Part shown: positions 16,540 to 26,065 of the stretch, piece after piece
How the letters are laid out: each line of letters opens with the position of its first letter
How positions within the stretch are numbered: the first letter of the stretch is position 1
DNA from: Deltaproteobacteria bacterium
Lineage (GTDB): Bacteria; Desulfobacterota; Syntrophobacteria; BM002
Direction: 5' to 3'
Assembly (NCBI GenBank): GCA_022340905.1
Contig: JAJDNB010000244.1
Coordinates: 1 to 64,000, forward strand
DNA: 64,000 nt
Notes under the pieces: generated by a model
The model's input: only the letters and a program-made list of their open reading frames with translations
Database searches by the model: none
What the model was told of the DNA's origin: nothing
Made by a program: the position numbers and the translations under genes

Positions 16540-17355
16540 ATGAAGGATTATTACGAACTCCTTGAAGTCGACCGGGATGCTACTGGGGATCACATCCGCA
16601 AGGCATATCGAAAATTAGCCCTCAAGTACCACCCGGATCGCAACTCCGGCGATCCGAAAGCAGAGGAAAAATTTAAGGAGATTGCCGAAGCCTATGGAGT
16701 TCTCATCGACCCTGCCAAGCGCTCTGAATTTGACCGGTGGCTGAGAACTGGGGACCAGGACCAGGCTGCTGGAGCGGGCTTCCGCTATTCTCAGGAGGAG
16801 ATTTTCAGGGATCTTTTCAGAGATCCCAGATTTACCCATGTTTTCCAGGATCTTTTCAGAGAGTTTGAAAAAGCTGGCTTTCGTTTCGACCAAAGCTTTC
16901 TTAATCAGGTCTTTTTTGGCGGCCGCGGAGTCTATTTTGGCGGTGTTTTCGTTTGGGGTCCATTTGGTTTTCGCCGAATGAAAATGGGAGGGTCTCAGGA
17001 GCGCACAAGAGTTGCACAGCCCCACACCCCCCAGCTGCAGCCTTTTGGGTCCCTGAAACGGCTGGGAAAGAAGATTGGTAACTTCTTACTTGGCAGCCAA
17101 AAAGCACTGCCAGCAAGTAGACAAAACCGTACCCTCGGGCCTCTGGATCTTAACTATAATCTTACAATTCCTGCTGTAGAGGCCGAGCGTGGCACCTGGG
17201 TGACAATCGCCGTGGATCGGGGACAAGGACAGGAAAGGTTAAAGGTAAAAATACCACCCGGAACTCGACCTGGAAGCCGCTTACTCCTAAAGGGAAAGGG
17301 AAAAGGAAAAGGCGATGGCGGCGGCGATCTCTATCTCACCGTTAATCTGGAATAG
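16540..17355 (+). CDS. DnaJ-domain co-chaperone (CbpA-like, incomplete C-terminal region)
   Basis: 271 aa. Residues 1-70 form a J domain with the HPD tripeptide (YHPDRNSGD), so it should stimulate a DnaK ATPase. A Phe/Gly-rich middle ([21 protein letters not shown]) follows. The C-terminal ~75 residues ([38 protein letters not shown]) match a single peptide-binding beta-sandwich of the DnaJ C domain; a zinc-finger domain is absent. Shorter than CbpA (about 305 aa). AGGAAGCC precedes the ATG. Confidence 0.85.
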   Translation: MKDYYELLEVDRDATGDHIRKAYRKLALKYHPDRNSGDPKAEEKFKEIAEAYGVLIDPAKRSEFDRWLRTGDQDQAAGAGFRYSQEEIFRDLFRDPRFTHVFQDLFREFEKAGFRFDQSFLNQVFFGGRGVYFGGVFVWGPFGFRRMKMGGSQERTRVAQPHTPQLQPFGSLKRLGKKIGNFLLGSQKALPASRQNRTLGPLDLNYNLTIPAVEAERGTWVTIAVDRGQGQERLKVKIPPGTRPGSRLLLKGKGKGKGDGGGDLYLTVNLE

Positions 17356-17764
17356 TCTTGATATTTCAAATGCTTACCCCCTGACGCCACGCAAGCCACC
17401 TTTCTCCTCCTCGCCGTCCCTTCACTCCGCCCTCCGGGCTGAAGGCTCAGTATCCCACTGTGTTGAGGCCGTACCGTACCGCTAGCTCCATCTTCGACAA
17501 GCTGGTCCCTGGTATCACCATCTCCCGATAGGAACTCCTGAAGGAGGGGCTGCACTGGAAAAACAGCAGGTATTTGTTGTTTTTAGAACATTCCTCGCCG
17601 ATTGCGGAGTGTACCCGCCCGCCTCGCCTTGCTCGCATGGCGGGCAGGGATTGCAGATTGCGGATTTGTGGATGGACTAGAACCGCTAATAAACCCTGTT
17701 AGTTTGAGTTGCTCTGCCTCTCCCTACGGCAAACTTGGCACAGGATGTGCTTATCCTAACCGAG
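17356..17764. other. intergenic region with repeat words
   Basis: About 400 bases without a supported gene. GCAGGGATTGCAGATTGCGG near 17644 belongs to the same degenerate repeat type as 9490-9590. The small frames here lack ribosome-binding sites and recognisable content. Confidence 0.5.
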
Positions 17765-19921
17765 ATGAATTCCCCCCGAGAAGATGGACCGATAAACAAG
17801 GGTTGTGATCCCGTGGAGAAATCCAACGTTGTCCTGGTCGCTGAGGACGACAACGAGATTAGAGATCTGGTCTGTACTCAGCTCGAACTGGACGGATTCA
17901 AGGTAATCTGTGTTACTAATGGTGACCAGGCGGTCAGCGAGAGCCGCAGCCTGAAACCTGATGTCATTGTCATGGATCTGAAGATGCCGAAGATGAATGG
18001 CATTGACGCTATAAAAGTGCTAAAGGAGGACAGGAGGACCCATCATATTCCCATCATAGTAGCGACTGTGGTTGAGGAAAAAGAAGACATTGTAAAGAGC
18101 TTTGAGGCAGGGGCAATATCTTACATCTCAAAACCCTACTACATGCCGGAACTGAAGGCACGGATCAATTCTGTTCTTGAATCAAAAAAGCTGTATGACA
18201 ATTTGATTCAATCGGAAGGAAAATACCGCCTCCTTGTAGAAAATGCTAACGAGGCCATTCTCGTTATCCAGGATGAGATTCTCACATTCTATAATCCCAG
18301 GGCTTCTGAGCTCTTTGATTATTCCGAAAATAAATTGAGGTCCACTCCCTTTGTGGAATTTCTCCACTCAGAAGATAGAGACGAGTTTGGCGAATACCAA
18401 GAGAGAACTCTCCTGGGGAGGAGAGCCTGCCCGGCACTGTCTTTTCGTCTCCTTGCCAAGGATGGAAATTTCAGATGGGTGGAAGCAAAAGGTGTCCCCA
18501 TTGACTGGGACGGCAAACCCGCAACCCTTCACTTTATTACCGACATTACAGCCCGAAAGCGAGCAGAAGAAGAAATGCGCTTTCTTGCCTTTTATGATTG
18601 CCTCACCGGTTTGCCTAACCGGTTGATGTTCAATGAACATATGAACCAAACCCTGGCTTATGCCAAACGCAATAATAATCTTCTTGCAACATTGTTCTTG
18701 GATCTCGATCATTTCAAGCGGGTGAACGACACACTTGGCCATCACCTGGGTGACATGCTGTTAAACGCGGTTGGAGAGCGCTTAATAAGGATTATACGTA
18801 AAAGCGACATTCTTGCCCGCAATGTCGAAGATATATGCAACACCAATATAGCGCGCTTCGGTGGCGACGAGTTTGTCTTACTCCTTACCAATATTAAGAA
18901 AGCTCAAGATGCGGCTAAGGTGGCCAGACGGATTCTGTATACACTTTCCGACGCTTTTGTTTTAGATTCACAAAAAATATTTATTACCACCAGCATCGGC
19001 ATCAGCCTCTTTCCTACAGACGGGCAAGACGGCGAAACTCTAATAAAAAATGCTGATAAGGCCATGTATCACGCAAAAAAAGTGGGGAGAAACAATTACC
19101 AGTTTTATGCAGACTCCGCCCAGGACTCCACTCCCGAGAGGGTGACCCTCAAGTCTGACCTCTACAAGGCCCTGGAGGATAAAGAGCTGCTTCTCTACTA
19201 TCAGCCCCAGCTGTCCATTGACACAAGGTCGATCGTCGGTACTGAGGCTCTTATCCGCTGGCAGCACGCAAATTTAGGGGTGGTGCCCCCAGCGGACATC
19301 ATACCGCTGGCTGAAGAAAGTGGTCTCATTGATTCTGTGAGCAAGTGGGTGCTGCAGACAGCCTGCAAGCAAAACCTGGCCTGGCGAGAGGCTGGTTTGA
19401 CAGAAATGCGCATGTCGGTAAATCTGTCCAGTCTTCTTTTTAAAGAGGGAAAACTGGTAGATTTGATTTCTGAGGTTTTAGACGAGTCCGGTGCCGACCC
19501 ATCTTTTCTAGAGATAGAACTACCGGAAAGCTCATTAATTCAAGAAGAGAATGCGGTAAGAGCTTTGCGCGACTTGAAAGATTTGGGCGTTCGTATTGCC
19601 GCTGATGACTTTGGTACTGGGTATTCATCTCTACACCATCTCAGGAACATCCCTTTGGACGTCTTGAAGATAGACCGCTCCTTTATAAAAAACATTCCCG
19701 AGAATGATGATAATGCCGCCATTGTTGCCGCCACTATCGCCATGGCCCACAGCCTGAACATGGAAGTTGTGGCAGTGGGCGTAGAGACTGAAGCGCAACT
19801 GGAATTTCTGCGTGAGCGCGGATGCGACATCATTCAGGGATACCTCTTTAGCCCACCTCTCCCCGCCTACGACATTATCCCACTGCTACAAGAAGAAGGC
19901 CTAGAAATAACCGCCTGCTGA
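17765..19921 (+). CDS. receiver-PAS-GGDEF-EAL cyclic-di-GMP signalling protein
   Basis: About 718 aa. Domains in order: receiver (VLVAEDDNEIRD; Asp in VIVMDLKMP; Lys in ISKPYY), PAS (LLVENANEAILVIQDEI to FITDITARKRAEEE), GGDEF with intact RFGGDEFVLLL, and EAL with TEALIRW and DDFGTGYSSL. Between the RKSD I-site-like motif and GGDEF there is a ~12-residue insertion, a known subtype. In the EAL domain the usual AEGVET motif reads AVGVET, a change at a highly conserved Glu that may weaken hydrolysis. The start is uncertain: ATG 17765, GTG 17813 or TTG 17735. No signal peptide; cytoplasmic. Confidence 0.9.
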   Translation: MNSPREDGPINKGCDPVEKSNVVLVAEDDNEIRDLVCTQLELDGFKVICVTNGDQAVSESRSLKPDVIVMDLKMPKMNGIDAIKVLKEDRRTHHIPIIVATVVEEKEDIVKSFEAGAISYISKPYYMPELKARINSVLESKKLYDNLIQSEGKYRLLVENANEAILVIQDEILTFYNPRASELFDYSENKLRSTPFVEFLHSEDRDEFGEYQERTLLGRRACPALSFRLLAKDGNFRWVEAKGVPIDWDGKPATLHFITDITARKRAEEEMRFLAFYDCLTGLPNRLMFNEHMNQTLAYAKRNNNLLATLFLDLDHFKRVNDTLGHHLGDMLLNAVGERLIRIIRKSDILARNVEDICNTNIARFGGDEFVLLLTNIKKAQDAAKVARRILYTLSDAFVLDSQKIFITTSIGISLFPTDGQDGETLIKNADKAMYHAKKVGRNNYQFYADSAQDSTPERVTLKSDLYKALEDKELLLYYQPQLSIDTRSIVGTEALIRWQHANLGVVPPADIIPLAEESGLIDSVSKWVLQTACKQNLAWREAGLTEMRMSVNLSSLLFKEGKLVDLISEVLDESGADPSFLEIELPESSLIQEENAVRALRDLKDLGVRIAADDFGTGYSSLHHLRNIPLDVLKIDRSFIKNIPENDDNAAIVAATIAMAHSLNMEVVAVGVETEAQLEFLRERGCDIIQGYLFSPPLPAYDIIPLLQEEGLEITAC

Positions 19922-19974
19922 CAATGGACTACCCGGGGAAAATTGAGCACGATCAGTTTCGCAACCCGGAAAGT

Positions 19975-20020
19975 TAACCACGAAGGTCACGAAGACCACA
20001 AAGTTCATTATGTCATTTTA
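19975..20020. repeat. ACCACGAAGGTCACGAAGACC-type degenerate repeat
   Basis: TTAACCACGAAGGTCACGAA then GACCACAAAGTTC is a short tandem-like word commonly seen between genes in this phylum. Non-coding, in the 220-base gap downstream of the GGDEF-EAL gene. Confidence 0.55.
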
Positions 20021-20142
20021 AAGTGATCTCTGTGATCTTTGCCTGCCCCGTTAAATCCTCATCTCTTTAACTGGGGTGCGCGCTGCGGTGGAAGGTCATC
20101 GGTATCCCTAAAAAAGATTAATCGCCTACTAACAATAACCTG

Positions 20143-20325
20143 TCAATGGTCGGAAATCTCGCCAATTTTCTTCTCCAAGATGGCGATTTCTTCCTCTAAT
20201 TCCTCGATCTCTTGAATCTGGTGGGGTCGAACAGAATGAGCCGGCAGAGCAGCCTCTCTATCACGCAGCCTCGCCTTCAATTCCTCAAGTTCTTTTAGCA
20301 ATCTTTCTCTTTTGCTAGTTACCAT
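20143..20325 (-). CDS. small coiled-coil protein, 60 aa
   Basis: Entirely helical: KRERLLKELEELKARL, then LPAHSVRPHQIQEIEELEEE, then AILEKKIGE. The LPAHS(V/I)xP hinge followed by an IEELEE helix recurs in small proteins of Desulfobacterota and in some histidine-kinase linkers, so this is probably a genuine conserved microprotein. GGGGAAAGATAG precedes the ATG. Function unknown; a protein-protein contact role is the natural inference. Confidence 0.7.
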   Translation of the reverse strand: MVTSKRERLLKELEELKARLRDREAALPAHSVRPHQIQEIEELEEEIAILEKKIGEISDH

Positions 20326-20671
20326 CTATCTTTCCCCTCTAGTCTAGTCCAGGAAGCGAGATCTGCGATGTGAGATACGGGCTGTGAGATAGGTGAAAAA
20401 AGCCTTTACCCCACATTACGGATCCCAGATGCCACATCTGGTAAAACATTCGAAGTGAATGTTTGCTCTCATCGAAAAAAAGGAGGCCCTTCGCTTGAGT
20501 CCGCACATTCTCCTGCCCTGGATTTGTCCTTTCTTTGAAACCTGCAGTTTTGACCTCCATATTTTGTCTTATAAATCAATCTAGAGTTCTTCCTGCAAAG
20601 GATTAACCCATCTTAATTTCTTCTCCGATTTATCATCGGACTGGTCCTTATAAAAAGATATTTCGAACCTC
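20326..20671. other. intergenic region upstream of hsp20 pair
   Basis: A 346-base stretch. A 73-codon minus frame at 20339-20560 is made partly of repeat words (GAGATACGGGCTGTGAGATA) and lacks a ribosome-binding site; I do not accept it. Otherwise nothing was recognised. Confidence 0.5.
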
Positions 20672-20700
20672 TTGACAAGAGAAAATTGGCTGCTTACTTT
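20672..20700 (+). promoter_or_regulatory. predicted sigma-70-like promoter for hsp20 genes
   Basis: TTGACA, 17 bases, then TACTTT. It lies about 90 bases before the first hsp20 ATG. No CIRCE inverted repeat and no convincing sigma-32 box were seen. Confidence 0.5.
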
Positions 20701-20788
20701 TTGCTCACATCAAACATTACATGGCAGCTGCGGCGAGTACAAAGTACCAAAACATTTAACAAAGGGTTTGCGAAAGGAGGGATAAACC

Positions 20789-21253
20789 ATGGCAGTTATT
20801 AGATGGAAACCTGGACTGTTTGGCTGGCATCGTGATCCCTTCAGTGAGATGGATCGTCTCAGAAGGGAAATGGACAGTATCTACAGTGCCCTCGTTGAAG
20901 GGAGGGGAAGCGTACCTGCCGCTGGCGTTTTCCCGGCACTGAATATGTCTGAGGATGATCACAATCTCTATGTGAGGGCAGAATTGCCTGGAGTGGCATC
21001 CGAAAACATTGATATCACTACCAAGCAAAATAACCTCATCATTAAAGGGGAGAGGAAGATTGCTGCAGAGGGAGAGAAGGTATCCTACCACCGTAAGGAG
21101 CGAGACGCAGGAAATTTCAGGCGCATTATTTCCCTGCCCACTCCTGTGGATACCAACAAAGTTACGGCAATCTGTAAAAATGGGGTGCTGACAGTAACAT
21201 TGCCCAAAGCTGCAGAAGCCAAACCCCGTCAAATTTCGGTGAAGACCGAATAA
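20789..21253 (+). CDS. Hsp20/alpha-crystallin small heat-shock protein 1
   Basis: 154 aa. ATP-independent holdase that binds unfolding proteins. The alpha-crystallin domain covers about residues 45-140, with FPALNMSEDDHNLYVRAELPG at its start and the terminal GVLTVTLPK; the C-terminal tail lacks a clear IxI motif beyond RQISV. GAAAGGAGGG precedes the ATG. It forms an operon with a second hsp20 gene 39 bases downstream, an arrangement seen in many sulfate reducers. Confidence 0.95.
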   Translation: MAVIRWKPGLFGWHRDPFSEMDRLRREMDSIYSALVEGRGSVPAAGVFPALNMSEDDHNLYVRAELPGVASENIDITTKQNNLIIKGERKIAAEGEKVSYHRKERDAGNFRRIISLPTPVDTNKVTAICKNGVLTVTLPKAAEAKPRQISVKTE

Positions 21254-21292
21254 GCCAACTTTGTGATCAGGATACTAGAGGAGGTGGTTGCT

Positions 21293-21694
21293 ATGGCAGA
21301 CAAGGAATTACAGGTCCGAGAAAAACAAGAATTGCAGAGCGAAGCCGAGCACACCCGGCCCGGTTTAGTCTTTACCCCCATGGTTGATATTTTTGAATCA
21401 GAGCAGGTTATTACCGTGCTTGCAGACATGCCTGGGGTCTCCAGTGATGGGGTATCAATCGACCTGCAGAACAATGAACTGAAGATAACCGGTGAGGTTG
21501 AGGATCAGGGGGGTGAGAAAGAAAGATTTTTGCTCCGAGAATATAACACCGGAAGATTTCACCGTCATTTCACCATATCGGACCGCATCGATCAGAGCAA
21601 AATAACTGCTACCATGAAAGATGGCGTTCTCAGACTGGTACTGCCAAAAGCGGAGAAGGCAAAGCCGAAGAAAATTGAGGTAAAGGCGGGCTAA
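21293..21694 (+). CDS. Hsp20/alpha-crystallin small heat-shock protein 2
   Basis: 133 aa, paralogous to the preceding gene but with a different N-terminus (MADKELQVREKQEL). Alpha-crystallin core from FTPMVDIFESEQVITVLADMPGV to GVLRLVLPKAEKAKPKKIEV. AGGAGG lies 8 bases before the ATG at 21293; an upstream GTG at 21263 overlaps that site and is rejected. Paired small heat-shock proteins often co-assemble. Confidence 0.95.
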   Translation: MADKELQVREKQELQSEAEHTRPGLVFTPMVDIFESEQVITVLADMPGVSSDGVSIDLQNNELKITGEVEDQGGEKERFLLREYNTGRFHRHFTISDRIDQSKITATMKDGVLRLVLPKAEKAKPKKIEVKAG

Positions 21695-21699
21695 TTAAC

Positions 21700-21800
21700 C
21701 GCAGAGCGCAAAGAGCATCCTTCGACAAGTTCAGGACAAGTAGCGCAGAGCGTTGAGAGAAATATTTTTCGCTCTGCGCTTAGCGCTATGCACTTTTTGA
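21700..21800. repeat. degenerate GCGCAGAGCG-type repeat with fold-back
   Basis: AACCGCAGAGCGCAAAGAGC and AGCGCAGAGCGTTGAG are followed by the complement CGCTCTGCGCTTAGCGC, giving a hairpin. It lies between the convergent hsp20 and sensor-kinase genes and may act as a transcription barrier. TTCGACAAGTTCAGGAC inside it is another common repeat word. Confidence 0.6.
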
Positions 21801-21804
21801 CAGG

Positions 21805-23166
21805 TCATTTGGCTAGGATGAAGTAGAAGTTATTGCCCACGGGAGTAGGTTCATAACCCACCACTCCGTCGTGCATTTCCACCGCCCTTTTGACGAAGCT
21901 CAGTCCGTGTCCCGTTCCTGGCACACCACCAGCCTCACCTCCCCTATACCCCTCTTCGAAAATGCGCTCCCGTTCATCTGGCGGAATGTGCGGTCCTGTG
22001 TTGAATACGTTGAATTTTATTCCATCCTTGCCCGGACCGAAATAGTCTTTCAGCACCTCTTGGCCAAAGGAGATAAATTTTCTCGATCTTCCCTCGCCAT
22101 CAGTTACCTCACGCGTGTATTTCAAGGCATTTGAAAAAAGGTTGGCATACACTTGCGAAATGAGGCCTACGTCTGCCACCGCCACCAACGATTCATCCGG
22201 CACTCCCCCTAGGTGTACGTCAATGTCTATGCCCCTTAGGTGGAAACTCTCCTTAAATCGTTCCAGCTGCGGGTCAATAATTTCCTCTTTGAACTTGCAA
22301 AGGCGCTTCTGGGGGACAAAGCGGCCTTCTTTAAAGTGACTCCGGCGAAAGAGACTCTCCACAAAAAGACTAATGTTGCGGTTGTGTCTTTCAATATTAG
22401 CGTACTCATCCTCCAATCCCCGGTTCACCTCCTGAAGTTCTGCCATGATCCGTTCCTGCCACACGTGGTCCACCGAGCCCTGCTTAGCGAGTTCAGAGCA
22501 TTTTTCCTGAAGCACTCTTTCAATCTCAAAGTTTTTGCGGATCTTGGCCTCCAAGCGGCGGAGAAACAGGCGAAAGGCCATATTGGGTACAATGACATTA
22601 TGTTCGATATCAGCAACAAGTGACTCGATGAACTTCAAATGTTCGACATTTCTTTGCTTCAAGATCCTGTTGTAAATGGCATAGCCGATTCGATTGGCAA
22701 ATTTTTGGAAATAGAATTTTTCACTTTCGCTGAGTTTGTTTCCGGGACTAACCTCGAGCATGCCGAGAAGTTCTTGCTTTTTTGTGGTGGCACCCGCGTC
22801 CTTTGGCACTGTCTTGCCAAATATGGGGGTGAAAAAGGAGTTTTTGTCTGCGAATGCTTCATTTCGTAGCTCGATGGATGCAGGTGGGAGTTTTTCGGGC
22901 GAACCCTGGTATCCTTCTTTGCTGGTGCAGACCAAGACCGGCACCTCTCTCTTGTTATCCACCATAAAAAGTTTCGTATCAAGTCCGAAGAAGGTCTTGG
23001 GCACCGTTACACAGACGAGGCAGAGGTCTCCCAATGATTCAAACTCTTGAGCCAAATCGAAAAAGGTTTTCAGCGCGCTGTCTTGCTGATTGGAAAAATC
23101 ATACTGGGCATAGTCGCGCTTTTTGTCTTCGACCCTGGAAAATATGTAAGTAAGATCTTCCATCAT
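21805..23166 (-). CDS. soluble GAF-like sensor histidine kinase
   Basis: 453 aa without membrane segments. The N-terminal ~170 residues look like a GAF-type sensor (LGDLCLVCVTVPKTFFG, TPIFGKTVPKDA). A phospho-acceptor His is probable in VADIEHNVIVPN near residue 190. The C-terminal ATPase has an N box (ISQVYANLFSNALKYT), a G1-like box (VFNTGPHIPPDERERIFEEGYRG) and a G2 box (GTGHGLSFVKRAVEMH). It has no adjacent response regulator, although orphan receivers lie at 11.5 and 13.9 kb. Start ATG at 23166 or 23163. Confidence 0.82.
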   Translation of the reverse strand: MMEDLTYIFSRVEDKKRDYAQYDFSNQQDSALKTFFDLAQEFESLGDLCLVCVTVPKTFFGLDTKLFMVDNKREVPVLVCTSKEGYQGSPEKLPPASIELRNEAFADKNSFFTPIFGKTVPKDAGATTKKQELLGMLEVSPGNKLSESEKFYFQKFANRIGYAIYNRILKQRNVEHLKFIESLVADIEHNVIVPNMAFRLFLRRLEAKIRKNFEIERVLQEKCSELAKQGSVDHVWQERIMAELQEVNRGLEDEYANIERHNRNISLFVESLFRRSHFKEGRFVPQKRLCKFKEEIIDPQLERFKESFHLRGIDIDVHLGGVPDESLVAVADVGLISQVYANLFSNALKYTREVTDGEGRSRKFISFGQEVLKDYFGPGKDGIKFNVFNTGPHIPPDERERIFEEGYRGGEAGGVPGTGHGLSFVKRAVEMHDGVVGYEPTPVGNNFYFILAK

Positions 23167-23250
23167 TCACCAAAAAACGTGGAATCTTTTATCCCATAAT
23201 GGTTCAACCTCACGACTAATCCCTCTTCTGATCTTTGCAGACGCAAGCCC

Positions 23251-23898
23251 TCAACTAGAGGATACCAAAGCCGCTTCTATTAATCGATTGATAGCAGAGG
23301 CCACCGCCTCATTGAGGGTTTCTTCCACCTTCTGGCGATCAAAACTTATGACAGTCTCCTCAGGACGAACCTCTATGGTTTTTGTCACCACTTTCTCCTG
23401 AGCCTTCAGCCCCAACTTGGCCGAGAGTTTCACCCTGTATCGAAGTGTGGTTTTCAAAAATGATGACTGCGCCTCCACTTCCAGGTCCTCAATCTTTCCT
23501 GCTATGGCGATATCCACCTCTGGCGGTAAATCTTTGAGACTTTCAGGAGTTGGATCCCAATGTGAAAGCGCAACAACGGTAATGTTCCTCGCCATGAGGG
23601 AGCGACGCAGGACGTGAGTCAAATCTTCTGAGGCAGAGGATGTTTCGAGACGGATAGGTTCCTCTCTGCCGTCGCTGAGCACTCGCGCCCCCAATTTTTG
23701 GGTGGAAGCTCGCCCGTCCTCGAAGGACAAAACGCCAATGGTCAGTTTTGTCGTCGGCCCCTTCTGCCCCTCGGGAAGGGGACGGAGATGGAGCCAATAG
23801 GTTTTATGCGTGGCACAACTGGCCAAACTTCCCACAAGGATTACAATCAAAAAGGTGTAAATAACCCTCATTTTTATCAACCCACTGCTGGGCACCAT
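23251..23898 (-). CDS. YajG-like lipoprotein
   Basis: 215 aa. Signal peptide with lipobox LASC (Cys about residue 28), then a beta-rich domain: KLTIGVLSFEDGR, LTHVLRRSLMARNITVV, VDIAIAGKIEDLEVEAQ and TLRYRVKLSAKLGL. This layout resembles YajG and related lipoproteins that bind neighbouring subunits beneath the outer membrane. The ATG at 23898 is preceded by GGAGGTGACGC, which fixes the start. It follows the HtrA gene on the same strand after 43 bases, so the two may form an envelope-stress unit. Confidence 0.72.
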   Translation of the reverse strand: MVPSSGLIKMRVIYTFLIVILVGSLASCATHKTYWLHLRPLPEGQKGPTTKLTIGVLSFEDGRASTQKLGARVLSDGREEPIRLETSSASEDLTHVLRRSLMARNITVVALSHWDPTPESLKDLPPEVDIAIAGKIEDLEVEAQSSFLKTTLRYRVKLSAKLGLKAQEKVVTKTIEVRPEETVISFDRQKVEETLNEAVASAINRLIEAALVSSS

Positions 23899-23941
23899 GC
23901 GTCACCTCCATCTCTGGGACCGCTCACTGTATTTCGGCTGA

Positions 23942-25009
23942 TTAAAAGTCACCCACAACAAGCGGCCGCTCCGTAAGCTTCAATTCCACTTCCCTTGTCT
24001 CGCCCCCATAGTAGAGGGTCAAACGCACTGTGTCACCAACCTTGAAGGAACTCACCAACTTGGCCAACTCCTCCCGGCCCGAAAAATGATGACCGTTAAT
24101 CGCAACGATTATATCTCCGCCAAAAAGATACTCGGTACCGGCAAGGGTGACGGGCAAGTCCCCCTCATTCAGGCCGGCCTGCTCAGCAGGACTCTCAGGT
24201 TCAACCGTCTCCACCATAAATCCATCCACCAGAGATAGATTGATGATCTCTCCAAGCTCTTTCTCTACGAACTTGCCGCCGACTCCGAGCCAGGGACGAA
24301 TAACCCTCCCCTTGGTAAGAAGCTGCGGAAGGATACTCTTGGCCTTGTTTATAGGCACAGCAAAATTGATGTTTTCGCCCTCACCAAGTATGGCCGTATT
24401 GATGCCGATGACTTCGCCGCAGCTATTCACCAGTGGCCCGCCGGAGTTGCCGGGATTAACCGCTGCGTCGGTCTGAATGAGTGGAATTTCCGAACTCATA
24501 GGGGAGGCCGAGAGGGTCCGGTTAACCCCCGATATAATTCCTCTGGTCAACGTTTTTTCCAGGCCGAAGGGATTTCCGAAGGCCAAAACGTCCTCACCAG
24601 TTTGAACCTTGTCTGAGTCACCCAAGATTGCCACAGGAAGGTTTTTTCCCTCCACTGAAATCCGAATTACGGCCAAATCGAACAAGGGGTCCACACCAAC
24701 GAGCTCAGCCCTTGTAGTAAAGCCATTATCCAGGATGACGTCGATGGCTTGATGGCCGAAGACGAGGTGAGAGTTCGTAAGAATGACTCCTTCCTTGCTG
24801 ATGATAAAGCCTGAGCCTACAGAAGTGGACAAACGGTCTTTAATCTTGAAGGGGTCGAAAGAGATGGCCGAAATGAATACCACCGCAGGAGAAACCTTTT
24901 TGAAGATCTCAACCGCTGATTCAGTGCAAGCAGACTTCGCCGATGCCTCGGGCTTAGCTATGCCAAGTAGGCATAGGGAAAGGAAGATTGAAATAGGGCA
25001 TTTTTTCAT
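23942..25009 (-). CDS. HtrA/DegP-family periplasmic serine protease
   Basis: 355 aa. A Sec signal peptide (KKCPISIFLSLCLLGIAKPEASA), then a trypsin-like domain with the triad His in LTNSHLVFG, Asp in DPLFDLAVIRI and Ser in NPGNSGGPLV, then one PDZ domain (about residues 250-345; FMVETVEPESPAEQAGLNEGD). One PDZ makes it DegS-like in layout, but the signal peptide looks cleavable, so it is probably periplasmic. It should degrade or chaperone misfolded envelope proteins. Confidence 0.93.
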   Translation of the reverse strand: MKKCPISIFLSLCLLGIAKPEASAKSACTESAVEIFKKVSPAVVFISAISFDPFKIKDRLSTSVGSGFIISKEGVILTNSHLVFGHQAIDVILDNGFTTRAELVGVDPLFDLAVIRISVEGKNLPVAILGDSDKVQTGEDVLAFGNPFGLEKTLTRGIISGVNRTLSASPMSSEIPLIQTDAAVNPGNSGGPLVNSCGEVIGINTAILGEGENINFAVPINKAKSILPQLLTKGRVIRPWLGVGGKFVEKELGEIINLSLVDGFMVETVEPESPAEQAGLNEGDLPVTLAGTEYLFGGDIIVAINGHHFSGREELAKLVSSFKVGDTVRLTLYYGGETREVELKLTERPLVVGDF

Positions 25010-25091
25010 GTGACGGAGTTGAGGTCAGATGGAGGTCGGAGCACGGCGTAAAACTGTCTCGTGCTCCTTTCCTCTTCGAATACAAACTTAG

Positions 25092-25502
25092 CTAGAGTTC
25101 GTACTCACCCTCCATGTTGAGGATGAATTCATTCCGAGCTTTCCCGCTGGTTACGGTGAAGGTCCCCTCCCCTTTGATGGTGGCCAGCTTGCCAGTCCCC
25201 TTGTAGGTTTTCCAGGTGCCCTTGGTAGTTTTACTCTTCCCGTCCCGCTCACCTTCGTAACGGCTGTATACCGAGCCGAATTCGAAGTGGGTCATGGCAT
25301 AGCCCTGCATCGACCCCGATCCCTTGGTGCGATCATGGAAATTTACACTGCGGCGGGAGAGAAACTCTCCGGCTACCCCCGGCGTATAATCTATGGGCTC
25401 GCCCTCCAGTTCCACCAGCATCAGAGTGTGGTCAGGCTCATCATGAACGCAAAGGGCTTCTCTTCTGGTAACGCGCAGCTTGTAACTCGCCTTTCGTAGC
25501 AT
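25092..25502 (-). CDS. hypothetical beta-barrel-like protein, 136 aa
   Basis: No signal peptide. The second half has alternating beta-like segments with Gly-rich turns (FEFGSVYSRYEGERDGK, GTWKTYKGTGKLATIKGEGTFTV), reminiscent of small closed barrels of the allene-oxide-cyclase/DUF3224 type; this is only a resemblance. AGGAGG lies 5 bases before the ATG at 25502, so the in-frame ATG at 25517 is less likely. No operon partner. Confidence 0.6.
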   Translation of the reverse strand: MLRKASYKLRVTRREALCVHDEPDHTLMLVELEGEPIDYTPGVAGEFLSRRSVNFHDRTKGSGSMQGYAMTHFEFGSVYSRYEGERDGKSKTTKGTWKTYKGTGKLATIKGEGTFTVTSGKARNEFILNMEGEYEL

Positions 25503-25585
25503 ACCTTCCTCCTTCATGTGATAGATTTAGATTTAAAAAGATCCGGGTCAAAAAGATCTGGCTTTTAGGTGTTCCGGCGGCGGCG

Positions 25586-25645
25586 AATCAGGTTTCAGGA
25601 AGAAGAAACAGAAATGCTAAACTAGATGCCTGAACACTGAAACCC
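25586..25645. repeat. degenerate dispersed repeat, family A, copy 2
   Basis: ATCAGGTTTCAGGAAGAAGA ... CCTGAACACTGAAACCC, a shortened version of the 15028 repeat. It lies in the 563-base gap 25503-26065, which is otherwise empty except for the hairpin at 25931. Confidence 0.7.
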
Positions 25646-25930
25646 GTCGAGGATCTCGTCTGCAGCGAAGCGGCAGCGGGGAACACTGAAATCTCAGTTG
25701 TTAAACCTGAACAAAGAGGTATGGGAGTAGTATAACAAAAATTATCCTTGCCACTCTACTCTCACCTTTTTCCCCAGGAGTTTCATCTGCTCACTGTTTA
25801 TGAGCCTTACCATGATCCTACTCTTTTTTCGAGCCAAAAATTTTTATTAGTACACTTCAGAGCCAATGTCCAGTGCAAGCACACGTGTTAATTCTTTTCC
25901 TCTGCCTGATAGCTACGAGGGCAAAGGTAA

Positions 25931-25962
25931 AGAAGCCACGCACCGAAAACCGCGTGGCTTCT
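25931..25962 (-). terminator. hairpin, probable terminator of the SAP-domain gene
   Basis: AGAAGCCACGC and GCGTGGCTTCT form a perfect 11-bp stem with a 10-base loop. On the minus strand the stem is followed by TTACCTTTG, moderately T-rich. It lies about 100 bases beyond the stop codon at 26066. Confidence 0.55.
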
Positions 25963-26065
25963 CAGCACCACTACCCATACAACGGCTGTTCTGACCTCCC
26001 AGTACTATTCATGCGCCATACAAAAACCATGACTACGGTATGGTACTGGAAGTCAAATCGGTTGT

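Noticed and set aside
18790-18860. 12-residue insertion before GGDEF as a sign of damage
   Set aside because: The motif itself is intact and such insertions between RxxD and GGDEF are known in a common subtype.
20339-20560. 73-codon minus frame upstream of the hsp20 genes
   Set aside because: Made partly of repeat words, no ribosome-binding site, no recognisable motif.
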